A program made the translations under genes and the position numbers. The notes under the pieces were generated by a model that searched no databases, was not told the origin of the DNA, and saw nothing but the letters and a program-made list of their open reading frames with translations. 64,000 nucleotides of DNA, taken from Brachypterus glaber (lineage: Eukaryota > Arthropoda > Insecta > Coleoptera > Kateretidae). Below, piece after piece: positions 10,626-22,509 of this stretch (within the stretch, counting starts at the first letter, position 1; every line of letters starts with the position of its first letter). The DNA lies in contig OY294048.1 of the NCBI GenBank assembly GCA_958510825.1, forward strand, positions 31,771,026 through 31,835,025, read 5' to 3'.

Positions 10626-11065
10626 ATACAGGGTGTCCCATAAATCGACGATCAAACGAAAGGAGGTGGTGGAGGAGGTAATTTCCAATCAAAAGAACCA
10701 TATCTGTTCTTATCCAATTATTGATGATTTAAAAGTTACAACCCTTTAAATTATACTAAAAATAAGGTTTTTAATTAATAACCCTTGGAGATAAAGCGAC
10801 GAAGTTTTGCATGTGAACTAATCTTAACAAGGCCCATCTTTGTATGTTATTTTCATGTACTTATTTTAACCATGTGCGTGAGCTTATCAGTTTTTGGTCC
10901 CAAACTTTTTTTTGTGTAACTTTTTTGTAATTTTATTATTGGAAATAAAATACATAAAAAAGGGACTCTATTCTACAGTACTTCCGAGTTAAATTTGTTT
11001 TACAATTTCTTGCTTTAGATCCGTGTGGAAAACTTTACCAGCCTATTTTTTAAATATCCTGTATA
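10626..11065. mobile_element. MITE relic related to the 43.5-44.1 kb foldback
   Basis: Begins CAGGGTGTCCC. The central part, about 10800-10930 (TTTTGCATGTGAACTAA, AACAAGGCCCATCTTTG, TATTTTCATGTACTTATTT, CTTATCAGTTTTTGGTC), matches one arm of the foldback at 43457-44145. A right end near 11058 is only inferred from TTTTTTAAATATCCTGTAT. Confidence 0.55.
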
Positions 11066-12570
11066 TTACTGGTTGCGAATAAACGTTCGTTTGGTTTCTA
11101 ATTGTGTATGCACAATAAAGAGCGTGCAATAAAGAATGAATTATGCCTAATTACTTTACGGTACAATTTTCGTGTAGATAAATTAATTAAAATATCAAGT
11201 TAATGAATGTTAGAACCACGGAGAGGACAGTGTTTCTAAGCATGCGATATGTAAATCACATCGTGTGCAGCCCACGCGCGGAAGAACAGCTTCATTCTGA
11301 TCAGAGTGACCAGTGGCGAAAAATAACAAAAGAAAGGCAACAAATCACAATAAAAGTCGAGCACTCGATTTAGATTCGCATTAATACATAATTTCCCTTG
11401 TAATTTCATTGCCATTTTCGTACCACCTGCCGGCAATAAGGAAGCCTATATTTATTACTATTATAGTACCATATAGGGAGGAGTGGTGTCAGGATGAACA
11501 AGTTTACACTAACAACCTTGAATATCTTTTTTTGTTGCTACATTTTTGAAAGCCTTTGAAAACATAACGGATGGATATATAGATATTGATAATTTTTATT
11601 CGTAAATTCATCCTTAGGGACTTGTTAGGAACCAGTACGGGCGTAGCAATCCCGATGTATCCCAGCTCCGAAGTCAAGGTAAGCTAGAACTTGACACTAG
11701 GGATGTAGTGTCTAATTAGATGCCTTTGGGAAATTGGCGATCTCCCAGAGTAATAAGCTAACAAGCCGGATTCAGGGGGGTGAAGATTCCCCGGGGTCCG
11801 GGCTTAAAAAAAATCTATCGAGCACATTTTTTTTATTAAAACCCCGTATGTTGGACCTTGTATTTGTCTATTCACTAAATATTTAATCAAATTATTATTA
11901 TTATTTTTTTGTTTTATTTAATATACGTTAATTGCAAAATAATCTTAAAAAAAAATTAAAATTAATAATAAAAAGCCCCTTATACCGGGTGACACAAGGA
12001 GTATTGCCTACGAATTATCTCCGTAACTATAAAACATAGCTTTTTGAAATATACAGACCTTGTATGAACCGTAAATACCCCCATCTCATCGAATCGACGT
12101 ATAGAAACAGAAATGGGGTAATTTGAATTTGATTTAAACCGTCGCACCACCGAACCAAATATCCCATATTATAATATTTAAGATTAAAGGGTAACTTTTC
12201 CACCAGATTCCCCTATCGGGTAACAGAAAAACGATTATACGGCCACTTCTTGCGACAATTTCGCACATATAAATTCACTTTATCACCGCGATCGAGGTGT
12301 CTTTTATGGCGCGAATAAAAAATCAAAATATGTATCTTTGTTACAGCAGAGCTTACTTTATTGTATTTTCATTGTTTTTTTGCTTCAAGATGAGCGAAAA
12401 GACAAATCAATGGAGATAGTTGAATAATTTACTTCACACTGATTTTTTTATTTATTTTAGTATTTTTCACAAACATTTAATTCTGACGTGATTGTACTGT
12501 ATCTGTATTATTTAGTTACATCTAATAAATAATTTGAGTTGAATTTGAATTATTTTGAGATATAAATTTG
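11066..12570. other. No gene; GC-richer block 11630-11815
   Basis: The block at 11630-11815 is distinctly GC-richer than its surroundings and contains GCCGGATTCAGGGGGG and CCCCGGGGTCCGGGC, which resembles a hAT terminus, but no partner end was found. A separate MITE-like end (ATACCGGGTGACAC) lies at 11980. No protein-like frame. Confidence 0.35.
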
Positions 12571-12572
12571 TA

Positions 12573-13357
12573 GAGGAAGGGTAGCAAATGTGGGCTAGGT
12601 CTTGTAATATGGGCTAGGTGGTTTTCTCAGCTATCCGATTCAGTTCTCTGCATCCGACTCTCTTGCAAATCGTAAATGGATAGGTTAAACTTCCACAGTA
12701 AAGATTCATTAATTAATTCATACATTCGTTGACGTTTGAGAATTTACTTTCATTTTCTGTCGTTTTCAGCAAGTTACAGAACTTTTTCGGGTAAGTTTAT
12801 AAATTCCATTACATGAAAAATAACAATGTGTTCAAAACCATTTCTGCAACAAGTTAAAGCCGGGCTTTAATGTGTGCTTATTAGTTTTCTTACAATTAAC
12901 TAATTTTAGGCATAACTCCTTTTTATAGGGGTATAGACCGAGTATTTTTGCAATATGGGCCACCCCTGTTTCTTCACGAGATGAGTACCTGCAAAGCTTC
13001 AAAAATGTTTAATGTACCACGTTCTACATTATGAGTTATTTGATTTATTATTTCATTTTAGATACAACTTTTATACTTTTAAATTATTAAGACCAATAAG
13101 ATTGATTCCCACTTCCCATCTAATATTTATCATATTTTTAGGGAATATTTAGGGCAATTTCAAAGCGACAAAAAGTGCACCTTCTCACCATTTACGAAAT
13201 AATGAATTAATTATTTTTTTTAATTAATGTGAAATTATAACAGGTTGTAACTAACTAATATAAGTATCGTTGGGTACGTTTGGTATTGAAAATGAACTTT
13301 TATTTTTTTTTTACAAGAAAAAATAAAGTGGGTAGCCCATATTTGCTTCCTTTCCAC
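12573..13357. mobile_element. TA-flanked non-autonomous element with reiterated ATATGGGC motif
   Basis: The left end GAGGAAGGGTAGCAAATG and the inverse right end (GTGGAAAGGAAGCAAATATG) are bounded by TA at 12571-12572 and 13358-13359. TATGGGC or TGTGGGC recurs inside at about 12590, 12608 and 12955. The element is 785 bp with no coding frame. TA duplication fits Tc1/mariner, but that is inferred. Confidence 0.65.
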
Positions 13358-13359
13358 TA

Positions 13360-14590
13360 TTTGCTGTTTTGTCTTTAAATTGAAACTAATGAGAAATAAA
13401 TATGTGGTTACAATAAAAACTAATGTTTCATAAATTATGCTTTTGTAAACAGAGATTATCGTATTGCATATCACAACGTTCTTGTAAGCAGCAATATTTT
13501 GTTTTGTGTTTTAAATAATTTTAACTTGTGTTTAAACATATTTGGGAAAATGCAATTTAACATCCACTGTGATGAGTATGTAATGAAATGCGAATATCTT
13601 CACGGCTTGTTTTTACTTACAGAGGCCTATAATTCGGATCGAACCTCAGTTAAAAAGTAAAAATGTGATTTTTTAGAATCGATCTCGGAATCGATTCAAA
13701 GCCAATGAACTTGGTCAGTCAAAAAGTTTTATTTTTCTTTAAACAATGTGCAATAAAAAAACAGAATTTAAAGCCAATGATTTAGTTAGCTAAATGTCGT
13801 TTGACTTCTTCGAAACGTCCATTTTGGCTATTTAAGTATTAGAATTCGTATATTGAAGCCTTTACCCTCAAAATGTTTTTTTCTGAACCCTGAAAAATCA
13901 TTAATTCATGTTGCTTGATTATAATCAAGCAATTATAATTATAAGAGTAGTTGACTTACATCAGTGACAGTATACTGCCACTGATATAGCACCGTAAAGT
14001 ACGTAAACTTATTTAAACTTTTATTAGGTTTTAAACGTTGTTAAAAAAAATAAGTTTGGTACGAAGTAAAAGTGACATTTTACGACTCATTTGCAGTTTC
14101 CTAATTCGCTTTTTGTTTTTTTCAATCTCAGGAAGTTTTGGTGAATATTTATGGCGTGTCTATTATTGTAGCTATGCACAGAGCTGTGCAGAGAGAATCT
14201 GTGTATATTATTCTAGTTACTGCAGTATGAACAGACAAGGGAACGTGAGTATAAGCAGACTATCCCAGTCCATTAATTATTCGTACAGCCCTTTTCTTCG
14301 ACTCAAATACCCTCTCCCTGGAAGAGGAGTATCCCTATATGGCCATTGGCCATGCCAAAATGTCATAGCAAGGGATGAATTGAATTACAGAGAAGTATAC
14401 AGTACGAAGTACATTTTTGGACAAGGAACCTGAGAGACTGCGCAAGAGATAGCAGCTCTGTTTGCTACCGCACTCCCTGTCTAATTAATTTTAACGGTCT
14501 TGTCAGCATTTAAGCAGAGACAATTTGATACAAACCATTGCTTGGCCCTCGACTGTGCCTCACCGTTCGCTCGAACTACTAAATGTAGGT
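13360..14590. other. No confident gene; GC-richer block 14140-14470
   Basis: A 131-codon frame at 14038-14433 starts at TTG, not ATG, and shows no recognisable domain. The block at 14140-14470 is richer in GC than its flanks. At 13963-13985 a short palindrome CAGTGACAGTATACTGCCACTG occurs. Confidence 0.35.
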
Positions 14591-14591
14591 C

Positions 14592-14745
14592 AGAGGGGTT
14601 TATTTATTGGACAATGCTTGTACACCTATACAACAATCTTTTACAATCCTTGACAATTCCTTATTCCACAATCATCTACAATCCTCCAGAATCCTCCATA
14701 ATCATCTACAATCTTCCACAATCACACAAGTGTAACGCTGTCAAT
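14592..14745 (+). mobile_element. Partial copy of the AGGGGTTTATTTATTG element family
   Basis: The end AGAGGGGTTTATTTATTGG is followed by GTACACCTATACAACAATC and reiterated ACAATC(x)TCCACAATC units. These match, on the opposite strand, the element at 32358-32595. No second terminus was found, so this copy is truncated or rearranged. Confidence 0.7.
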
Positions 14746-15122
14746 ATCTGTCTCTAGAATGTCAACAAGGTCACAAGTGTTTGTGTCATATAAGGAATCT
14801 TCTGACATAGTGTCAGGAATATCAACGTGCTATCAATAAGGGGTTACAAGTTACAATATTATTTACAAAATCAAAAAATCCTTATACAATTTTTAGAGAG
14901 TAAAATTCTCCGCCAGAGCAATCGATGCACGCATTCGAATCAACGCTAACTGTAGTCGTCGTAGGCACCTAAAATCTTCCAGATGTACACATGGCGCAGG
15001 ATTAAAATAACCTATGTATAGTACACACATGGTACTTAAAATAAACAGAGCAATAATGTCCAAAATTGAAATATATAATTTTATACCGTTTGATTGTAGC
15101 TTGGCGCTCTTGACTTTACTAA
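14746..15122. other. No gene recognised
   Basis: No protein-like frame or repeat boundary is visible. Confidence 0.35.
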
Positions 15123-15124
15123 TA

Positions 15125-15275
15125 CACAGTGCCCCCCAATAAAAATAAGTTAAAATCTTCCATTTTATGGTAAACGGCTATATTCTCTCCAGGAATGTGT
15201 CTACAATGTGACGTATCCCGTTTTTCTTTTTCCTATTTCTAGTTTAACTTATTTTTAACGGGGGGAGGCGGTGTG
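15125..15275. mobile_element. 151-bp TA-flanked MITE
   Basis: The left arm CACAGTGCCCCCCAATAAAA with ATAAGTTAAA pairs with the right arm TTTAACTTATTTTTAACG and GGGGAGGCGGTGTG. TA flanks both ends (15123-15124 and 15276-15277). No coding capacity. Confidence 0.75.
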
Positions 15276-15277
15276 TA

Positions 15278-16244
15278 TAGTACATGAAAGTACTAGTTAC
15301 ATGACACTCATTTTTAGCGCACGAGTATAAGTTTATAAAAGGAACCATTGCGCTAAAAACGTGTTATAAAATGCACGGTCATCTTATTTTGGACATTAAC
15401 AAAGTAGGCGTGCACTGAAAAAGAGGATCCTTTGCGGTAATGGAATATAAAATTATACCAAATGCTTCGCACTCTTGAATACGTCCAACAGCGCCTTCTG
15501 TTAATATGAAAATATAATCTTGTGTGAAATGCAAGTGGTCTTGTCTCAAAAGAAAAATTCTTAGGCCAAAGTATTTAAAATTATTTAATTTTAATTAATC
15601 TTAAAACAAGATAAATGTTTTTTGCCTCAAATGGTTCAGGTTCAAGAGAAATTTAAAAATATTTCAAAAGCGACAGTTTTCTTGGGACAAAATAAATACT
15701 TTTGATTGAAGATACACATCTTTTAAGCTAAAAGAATAACTGCCAAGAGTGTTGACTACTTTGAGCCAAGAACGTAATTTTTTTCAGTGTGTGACTGGTC
15801 GAGATTATATTGAGTATCATGGATACTACCTATGCTATAGGGTGTGTCATAGAAAAAACTCCGTATTGTGATGTCAGGAAAAACTTGAAGAAGAAGTAGA
15901 ATGACTTTATTCAAAAACTGTTTGGAAATGCCCCAAAAACAACCTAAAATCAAAAAATCCGGGCTGGTTGACTTTCCATTTAACTTTGTTTAATGCACAT
16001 ATTATTTTACATTGACTAAAATGACGAATTATTTTTTTTGTTTCACTTCCGGTTTCGCCGGAAATGAACTTAACTTTTGATTTTTTTATTAGAACACCCT
16101 GTATATTTTTATATATTTTGATTCAGAATCAAATTCTGAGTTCAACCATGTATCATTTGTCAATTTTGGACAGAACATATTTTATTTTGATTTTAATTTT
16201 AAATCTAGTTAGCTTTGAAATTACTTACTTTAACTTGCATATAG
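15278..16244. other. No gene; degenerate repeat pieces
   Basis: At 15290-15375 is a decayed copy of the hairpin that opens the ~510-bp repeat (AGTACTAGTTACATGACA, TTTTAGCGCACGAGT, GCGCTAAAAACGTGTTAT). At 16016-16104 is a single inverted MITE end (CACTTCCGGTTTCGCCGGAA then AACACCCTGTA). At 15838 there is another end-like GGGTGTGTCATAG. No coding frame. Confidence 0.45.
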
Positions 16245-16559
16245 ATTTTTAAATGTGCCACGAATGCATTTGCAAATGATGAAAACATTGAAAAGAACCA
16301 TTTTAATTATCGGTATGATACACCTCAAGGTTCTGAAATACGGATTCCTCGTCACAAAACAGCCAAGTATGAAAAATTACCGCACTATGTATGTTTAACT
16401 ATTTTCAACAAACTACCGAGTTCCATACTTCGCTATGAATCAAACTCTTCGAACTGTCAAAGTGACAATCAAGTTAGCCAACATAATACCCAGCATAATA
16501 CGGTACGGCAACTGAAATTGGACATCACCAGCGCCACCAACGGACCGACTCCAAACTAA
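16245..16559 (+). pseudogene. LINE reverse transcriptase C-terminal fragment
   Basis: An open frame of 104 codons lacking a start methionine ends at TAA 16557-16559. It reads NHFNYRYDT, then IRIPRHKTAKYEKLPHY and FNKLPSSI. This order resembles the HNYNTR ... (R/K)xP ... FNKLPxxI segment found just after the reverse transcriptase domain in many insect non-LTR retrotransposons. No upstream polymerase domain (no FxDD) is present, so it is a 5'-truncated remnant. The last 45 codons (QHNTQHNT and after) are not recognised. Confidence 0.6.
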
Positions 16560-16957
16560 TCTGTTTTGGACTCCAAAATAGGAGCGACTAAAAGCACAAA
16601 ATAATAATAAAGAGCATACTAATTTATATATGTATGTCAAACAGGAAATATTTTTAATTTCTATTACCTTTAGTTTTCTTGGTTTTATATTTACATAGCT
16701 GTTTAATGGGTTGCCTATATGCTTGTCCTAAATGAAGGCAAACTGGACAGTTTGCTACTGTTTGTTTTCTGAGGTTTGCTAGTTAAATTAGATTTCTGTA
16801 ACGTTATAACTATAGTTTCTATTTTTGACATGAAAATAAATATTTGGATTAAAAACCACAAAATATATCAAAAAAGGCGGAAAATGGCTTGTAAAACAAG
16901 TTGAATAAAATTCGTAGAATCTACGAGGTAAATATCTAAATAAAATTAGACAACCCT

Positions 16958-17085
16958 CCATACATAAATATCAAACTAGGGTGATATGACAATATCAAAC
17001 TAGTGTGATATAAAGCGTTTTCTAAATAACAAAAAAAATGTGTGCTAGGTCATTTTCATAGAGGATCCTAGGAAAAATTTATTAC
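16958..17085 (+). repeat. Dispersed ~125-bp repeat, copy 2
   Basis: Matches 10315-10445. It contains two adjacent palindrome-like units, ATATCAAACTAGGGTGATAT and ATATCAAACTAGTGTGATAT. Confidence 0.75.
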
Positions 17086-17789
17086 TCAAGTAGAGAAAAA
17101 GGGAGTAATAGTATATATTTTTGACATGCAGTAACATCAAAGAAACATGATAAACAGTAAAATTTGGTGCATTTTAGGCAACGAAATTTTCACTTTGGAG
17201 CCTGCAACTTTGCCTTTACACATCTACATACGAGTCACACGGCCAAAACATTGTTGGTGCGCTGAGAGTTACTTTTTACAATAGTATATGTTATCTCCTA
17301 ACATATAGCATAACTAATTGTTTAAAAAAAATAATTTGGGCGATTATCGTGTTAAGGAAATATTTCACAATGAATAATTATATAATCTAAATTGGTTCCT
17401 AAAAATAAAATGAATAGATTTCAGACCGAAACGCCCCATTACTTCATAGGAAAATAACTCGCGGAGAAGAAGAATGTGGCTTTCTTGCTTTGGCCGCAAC
17501 GGCCGGGCTTCTAAATTAGAACCGAGAAGGCAGTTTATTTTAAAATAGCCTGGCCTCTCTCTGTGTGTGTTTATGGATGTTCCGTACACGCGTGCTGGAT
17601 TGATACCAAATTTAGAACTGCCGGCACGCGTTTTAGTATTTTGATACCCAATTTGTAATATACTATATTTACACTGTATGGTGTCGGATTTAGAATCAAC
17701 CGGGCCTACAGGCTTGATATTTTTTTTTATTTTTATAAAAATTTAGTGATTAGTCTAGTCAAATAATAAATGTAAATTGCAATAAATTT
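17086..17789. other. No gene recognised
   Basis: The moderately GC-rich stretch 17440-17560 has no recognisable protein. Nothing else is identified. Confidence 0.35.
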
Positions 17790-18823
17790 ACATGGGGTGA
17801 TATTTTAAAGGGTAGTAGTGAATAGTAACAGAACACTCCTGTTAGTTTTTTCACCGGGTGGTTTGCTAAGGGATGTCCGCTATCTTGAATTTTAGGGGCG
17901 AGTGCGGTTATCTCGCTAAATATGCATCTTACGATAAAAATGCATATAACAGATTTTGTTAAGAAGAAATTTTCCAACAATTTTTGTAAAAGTCATTTTT
18001 TCATTAAAATAATAATAATCAAGTTATATTCAAAAATAGCTATGTTGGAAGTACAGTTGGTTTTTTCGATTGTTTAGCTAAATTATTAATCGGGGGATAA
18101 AAGTGTTCATGAGCAAACTTGTAGCTCTTGAAATTCTTTAAGTTTCATATATTATAGGTATTTTGGTTCTGTTACAGAGGGTGCAACTCGCCCTCTGTAA
18201 CCGTACCCAAGTACTAATAAAAATTTTTATATAAGAATTTCAAGAGCTACAAGTTTGCTCTTCCTCTCCCTATCCCATCCCTCCCCTTCCCCCTCCCACC
18301 CACTCCCCCCAGCGCCAAATTATGACAGATGCAACTCGCATCAGTGAGCAGAGACTCACTCCCCCCTAAAATTATGACAGATGCAACTCGCATCAGTGAA
18401 AATAGACTCACTGCCCCAAATTTCAATTCAGATCAAGTATTTTTTAGATAAATGAGCCATAGGCTGCGCCTGTCTCTTAAAGACCCAAACAAACTATTGA
18501 TGATGAAGTTTGCTCATTGCCACTTTATTCCCCGATGAATAATTTGGCTGAAAATCGAAAAAAACAATTTCACCCTCATTACAATTTTTGAATATTTATA
18601 ACTTGATTGTTAATAATATATAAAAAAAAACGATCCCAACAAAAATTTTTGCAAATTTTCTCCTTAACAAAATTGGTTTGGACTTTTGATTTTTTATCGT
18701 GAGTTGCATATTTAGCGAGATAACCGCACTCGCCCCTAAAAGTCAAGATATCGGACACCCCTTACGCAAATCACCCGGTAAAAAACTAACAGGAGTATTC
18801 TGTTACCATCCACTACTACCCGT
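17790..18823. mobile_element. ~1-kb foldback element
   Basis: Arms of about 300 bp or more are inverted copies: GGGTAGTAGTGAATAG, CACCGGGTG, GAGTGCGGTTATCTCGC and ATCAAGTTATATTCAAAAAT on the left have inverses at 18550-18823. The centre has its own palindrome at 18113-18262 (GAGCAAACTTGTAGCTCTTG with its inverse around ACAGAGGGTGCAACTCGCC) and a tandem pair at 18319-18416. A solo arm is at 2335-2480. No coding capacity; the class is uncertain. Confidence 0.75.
18319..18416 (+). repeat. Tandem duplication (about 48 bp x2) inside the foldback
   Basis: AAATTATGACAGATGCAACT followed by CGCATCAGTGA and AGACTCACT occurs twice in a row. GATGCAACTCGCATC is itself a small palindrome. Confidence 0.75.
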
Positions 18824-18831
18824 GCAGCCTG

Positions 18832-19552
18832 CCAGCTCTTTTGGAAGACAGATAAAAATAAAATTCAAGAAGAACTTCTATCCATTATGGATAATCCATA
18901 TGTCCAATATGTTACTATTGATGTTTTTGAGACATTTTTTCTTCTAACTTCTTCTAGTTCTTCATTGCTAAACTTGTATTTCTGTGAGAGGAGGTAGGAG
19001 TTAATTATTGATACAACATATTTCACTTCATAATTTGATGTTGAAAACTCACATTTAAATCAGAAGTAAAATATGCGAATGTTTTTTTTCTTTTGTTTAA
19101 CAGCTTGTATGGAATATTTAAATTAAACTTAAATGCCAAGTATTTTTTTCGACTATGTAGTTACACCGAAGTTGCATTTTTACACACAAATTCTTCAGGT
19201 AAGTTCATAAATTTGCTTAATTTACGCTTACACTATTTCATCAAAGTAAATTTCTGTGTAGAAAGAAAAGCTGGTACACTGTTTCACAAAATTAATTTGT
19301 AATATTTGAATTAATTACACAGGTACACAAAAAAAGTAGTCTAGTATTTTATTATTTGTCCAACTAGATAATTTTCGTGTTCAGCAGGTTTTAAATGTTC
19401 ATTTGTTTAATTTTCAATATCACTGTCAAAAGCTGAAAATATTTCCTTTTTGTTTTGGGTAACCTATCTGGTTCTATGTGCACTAAAAGCCGGTCGCAAA
19501 CGAATTTTATATACTATTTTATCTACGATCTACAAAGCTTGAAAAAAAAAAT
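18832..19552. other. No gene; isolated PIF-like end at 19320
   Basis: TTA followed by CACAGGTACACAAAAAAAG at 19317-19338 matches the terminus of the foldbacks at 2568 and 25220, but no partner was found nearby. The rest is AT-rich and unrecognised. Confidence 0.4.
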
Positions 19553-19796
19553 AATAGTTATTTATGGTACTAGTGGGTAAAGTAAGATATTGCCCATGAA
19601 AAAATTAACCTGCGAGGCGTCAGCCAAGCAGGTTAATTTTCGAGCGGGCAATATCGGTTTGCCCATGAGTGCCATACAAGGTTTTATCCAATAAATAACT
19701 TAGGAATTCATATTTTTATTAAAAATTTTAATGACATCTACAATAAAATAATTTGACAAGTGACAGTTGAGTGGGTAAAATAAATAATTATCCACT
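19553..19796 (+). repeat. Dispersed 244-bp repeat, copy 2
   Basis: Same length as the copy at 5801-6044, differing at 8 positions without any gap. The CCTGCGAGGCG/AAGCAGG hairpin is kept. Confidence 0.85.
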
Positions 19797-20099
19797 CAAT
19801 AAAGTAAAAGCCACGCGGGAGTTATTATTGAGTTTATCTATTTAAAATAAAGCTGGTAATTGTCTTATTATCTGTATGTATTGGATAAAAATTATTACAC
19901 TGATATTGGAAATGACAATGGAACAAACTACTGTCAATATGGAAAAACAAAAGCATTCGGGTTTCATATCTTTAAAAACCACTAGTATTGTAATGTGAAT
20001 ATTAATAAACCCAAGTGTGTACTTAATACTTAGTAGAACGTAGATAAATAAAATTACAAAATACAAAACTAGCTTTAGGTGCAATGTTAATAATATATA

Positions 20100-20773
20100 C
20101 CGTGGGGTCCAAAAGTCCCCCCCCTTTTAACTTTTGAACGAGTTGAGATATCGACTTTAAATTTGGAACTATAAGCCAAACTATCTTTTCGAATATATTT
20201 GATATTTTCTACTCTTAAAACGTAGGCAGGGGGCATGGGGGGATTTTTTTTAATAGAAAGGGTGTAGTATGATACATCATTTTAAGGCTTATGAATTTCC
20301 TTATTTAACAATATAATTTTTTTAAATATTTTTTTGGGCTTTTAAAATAAGGAAGAAATGGGTATTTTCGTCAAAATTTCTTTAAAAAAGTCCAAAATTT
20401 TTGAAAAATGAATTATTTTATTGCAAAAACATGAAATATACTTTTTAACTACCTAATTTTAATTAATATAAAAAAATTACAAAAAAAATCTTATAAAGTC
20501 GCATTTTTTAGCAAAATAAAATTGAAAAATTAAAAAGTTTAAAAAATAAATATATATAAAGTTAAATAGAAAATTTTAAAAGCTTTAAAATGATGTATTG
20601 CATGACCCCATCTATTAAAAAAAAAATATCTCCCATGTCCCCACGCTCCACATTTTTAGAGCTGAAAATATCAAATATATGTGAAAAAATAGTTTGAGTT
20701 GTCTTATTTAAGTGTCCGAAAATTGAAGTCGATATCTCAACTCGCTCAAAAGTTAAAAGGGGTGACCGCACGG
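20100..20773. mobile_element. Foldback MITE, GGTCCAAAAGTC family, copy 1
   Basis: The left arm (CCGTGGGGTCCAAAAGTC, C-tract, CTTTTGAACGAGTTGAGATA) pairs with the right arm (TATCTCAACTCGCTCAAAAG, then GGTGACCGCACGG). TA flanks the right end (20774-20775). The right end lacks the TTTTGGA part of the terminus. AT-rich centre with no coding frame. Confidence 0.75.
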
Positions 20774-20799
20774 TATATACATGTATAGTATTACTAATA

Positions 20800-21548
20800 C
20801 AGTGCGGTCCAAAAGTCACCCCCCCCCCCCTTTAAACTTTTGAACGAGTTGAGATATCGACTTCAAATTCAGAACTCTTAAATAAGACAACTTAAACTAT
20901 CTTTTAGCATATATTTGATATTTTCAGCTCTAAAAATGTGGGCAGGGGGGCTTGGGGGGACATTTTTTTAAATGGAAAGGGGGGGTCGTGTGATACATCA
21001 TTTTAAAGCTTATAAAATTCTCTATTTATTTATTCTCTAACATTTTTAAAAAATGTTTTTTAAAGTTTTGATTTTTCAGTTTTTTTGTGCTAAAACATTC
21101 GATTTTTTAAGTTTTTTTTATAAATTTTTATTTATGTCAACTAAAATTAGTTTAAAAGTATAATTAATATTTTTTTATGATAAAATTATTATTACTATTA
21201 TTATTATTATTATTAAATTAGGCATTTTTAAAAAAATATTTGTTTTTTTTAGAGGAATTTTGACATTAATACCCATTTTCAACCCCATTTTAAACCCAAT
21301 TTTTTTTTAATTTAAAAATATGTAGTTAAATGGAGAATTTTATAAGCTTTAAAATGATGTATTACACGACCCCCCTTTCCATTAAAAAAATGTGCCCCCA
21401 TGCCCCCCTGCCCACATTTTAAGAGCTGAAAGATTAAATATATGCTAAAAGATAGTTTAAATTGTCTTATTTAAAAGTTCCAAATTTGAAGTCGATATCT
21501 CAACTGGTTCCAAAGTTAAGAGGGGGGGGTGACTTTTGGACAGCTCTG
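20800..21548. mobile_element. Foldback MITE, GGTCCAAAAGTC family, copy 2
   Basis: Begins CAGTGCGGTCCAAAAGTCAC and ends GTGACTTTTGGACAGCTCTG, with TA on both sides (20798-20799 and 21549-21550). Arms extend about 220 bp through GAGTTGAGATATCGACTTCA, AAATATCAAATA-type sequence, GGGCAGGGGGGC and TGATACATCATTTTAAAGCT. It lies only 26 bp from copy 1 and is closely related to 60035-60642. Confidence 0.85.
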
Positions 21549-21550
21549 TA

Positions 21551-22230
21551 TATTAATGTTATGCCTTCTATAATTTGGCTAGTTCCAAAAAGTAAATAAT
21601 CTTTTTATAAACTTTTAAAATGTTTTAGATGAATTTTCTATTCTTGGCTATTTCTTGGCAACGAATTTACGCAAAATTAGGTCGTATTATTTTAGCACTT
21701 CGAATAAATATGTAAATAAATGTTTTTAACTTATATTACTGTCAGAACTAAAGTACGCATATCTATTTTTGATTTTACTCGAGCTAGTTTTTGAACATTT
21801 TTGCTCTATTATTCGCATATTTTTAACATCACAAAACTAGGTTTATTAATTTTCTGTTTTATTTGCCTGTTAAAAATATATAAAATTTAACTGTGGACAA
21901 TGTTATGTCTTATTTTCTTATTGTACCTATTTATGTTTTTAACATATAAAAATACTAGTTTAACCAATAAGTAATAATAATTATCATCATGTTTTCGGAG
22001 ACTATAGTTTTTTGAAATTTCTATATGTATGTTTAGTCAACTGTTTTAGTATATGCGTTGCGGGTAAGGAAGCATGAAGCGGGAGGTTGCTTTAAGCATG
22101 AGTCACTATCACGTTTAAACAAATTAGCGTATAGAGTCAAATTCATAGCCATCCGGACAGACGCGTCATGACGTCATCAAACAAAAGTACCTAGATATCA
22201 TCGTGTTTTGTATAAGGGCATATGCACAGG
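21551..22230. other. No gene recognised
   Basis: No recognisable feature before the hairpin at 22234. Confidence 0.35.
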
Positions 22231-22233
22231 CTC

Positions 22234-22327
22234 GCATAACAACATAGTACATAAGAATGCGATGCCAGGATTGGCTTGATGTGCCGCCAATCACGGCATC
22301 GCAATCTTATGTTTTATGTTCTTATGC
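22234..22327. repeat. 94-bp hairpin with ~41-bp arms
   Basis: The left arm (GCATAACAACATAGTACATA, AGAATGCGATGCC, GGATTGG) pairs with the right arm (CCAATCACGGCATCGCAATC, TTATG, GTTCTTATGC) with about six mismatches. The loop is about 12 nt. Size and shape fit either a pre-microRNA or a very small MITE. No second copy was noticed. Confidence 0.6.
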
Positions 22328-22509
22328 AAGCTTCTGGATAGGCCTTAATGTATAATCTATTTTACGGATCATTCACGATGATACAATTTTAATGCAAAAT
22401 ACGACGATATTTATTATAATATTATTCACAGCGCCTGCGCTAGAATAATATTCGGTATACGGTAGTCTCGAATTAAAAAAAAAATCAAAAATCGTCCTAG
22501 ACATAAAAT

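Noticed and set aside
14038..14433. 131-codon frame
   Set aside because: Opens at TTG, has no recognisable domain, and no supporting signals.
18319..18416. Short direct repeats resembling a CRISPR pair
   Set aside because: Only two adjacent units, within a eukaryotic foldback; no spacers or cas genes.
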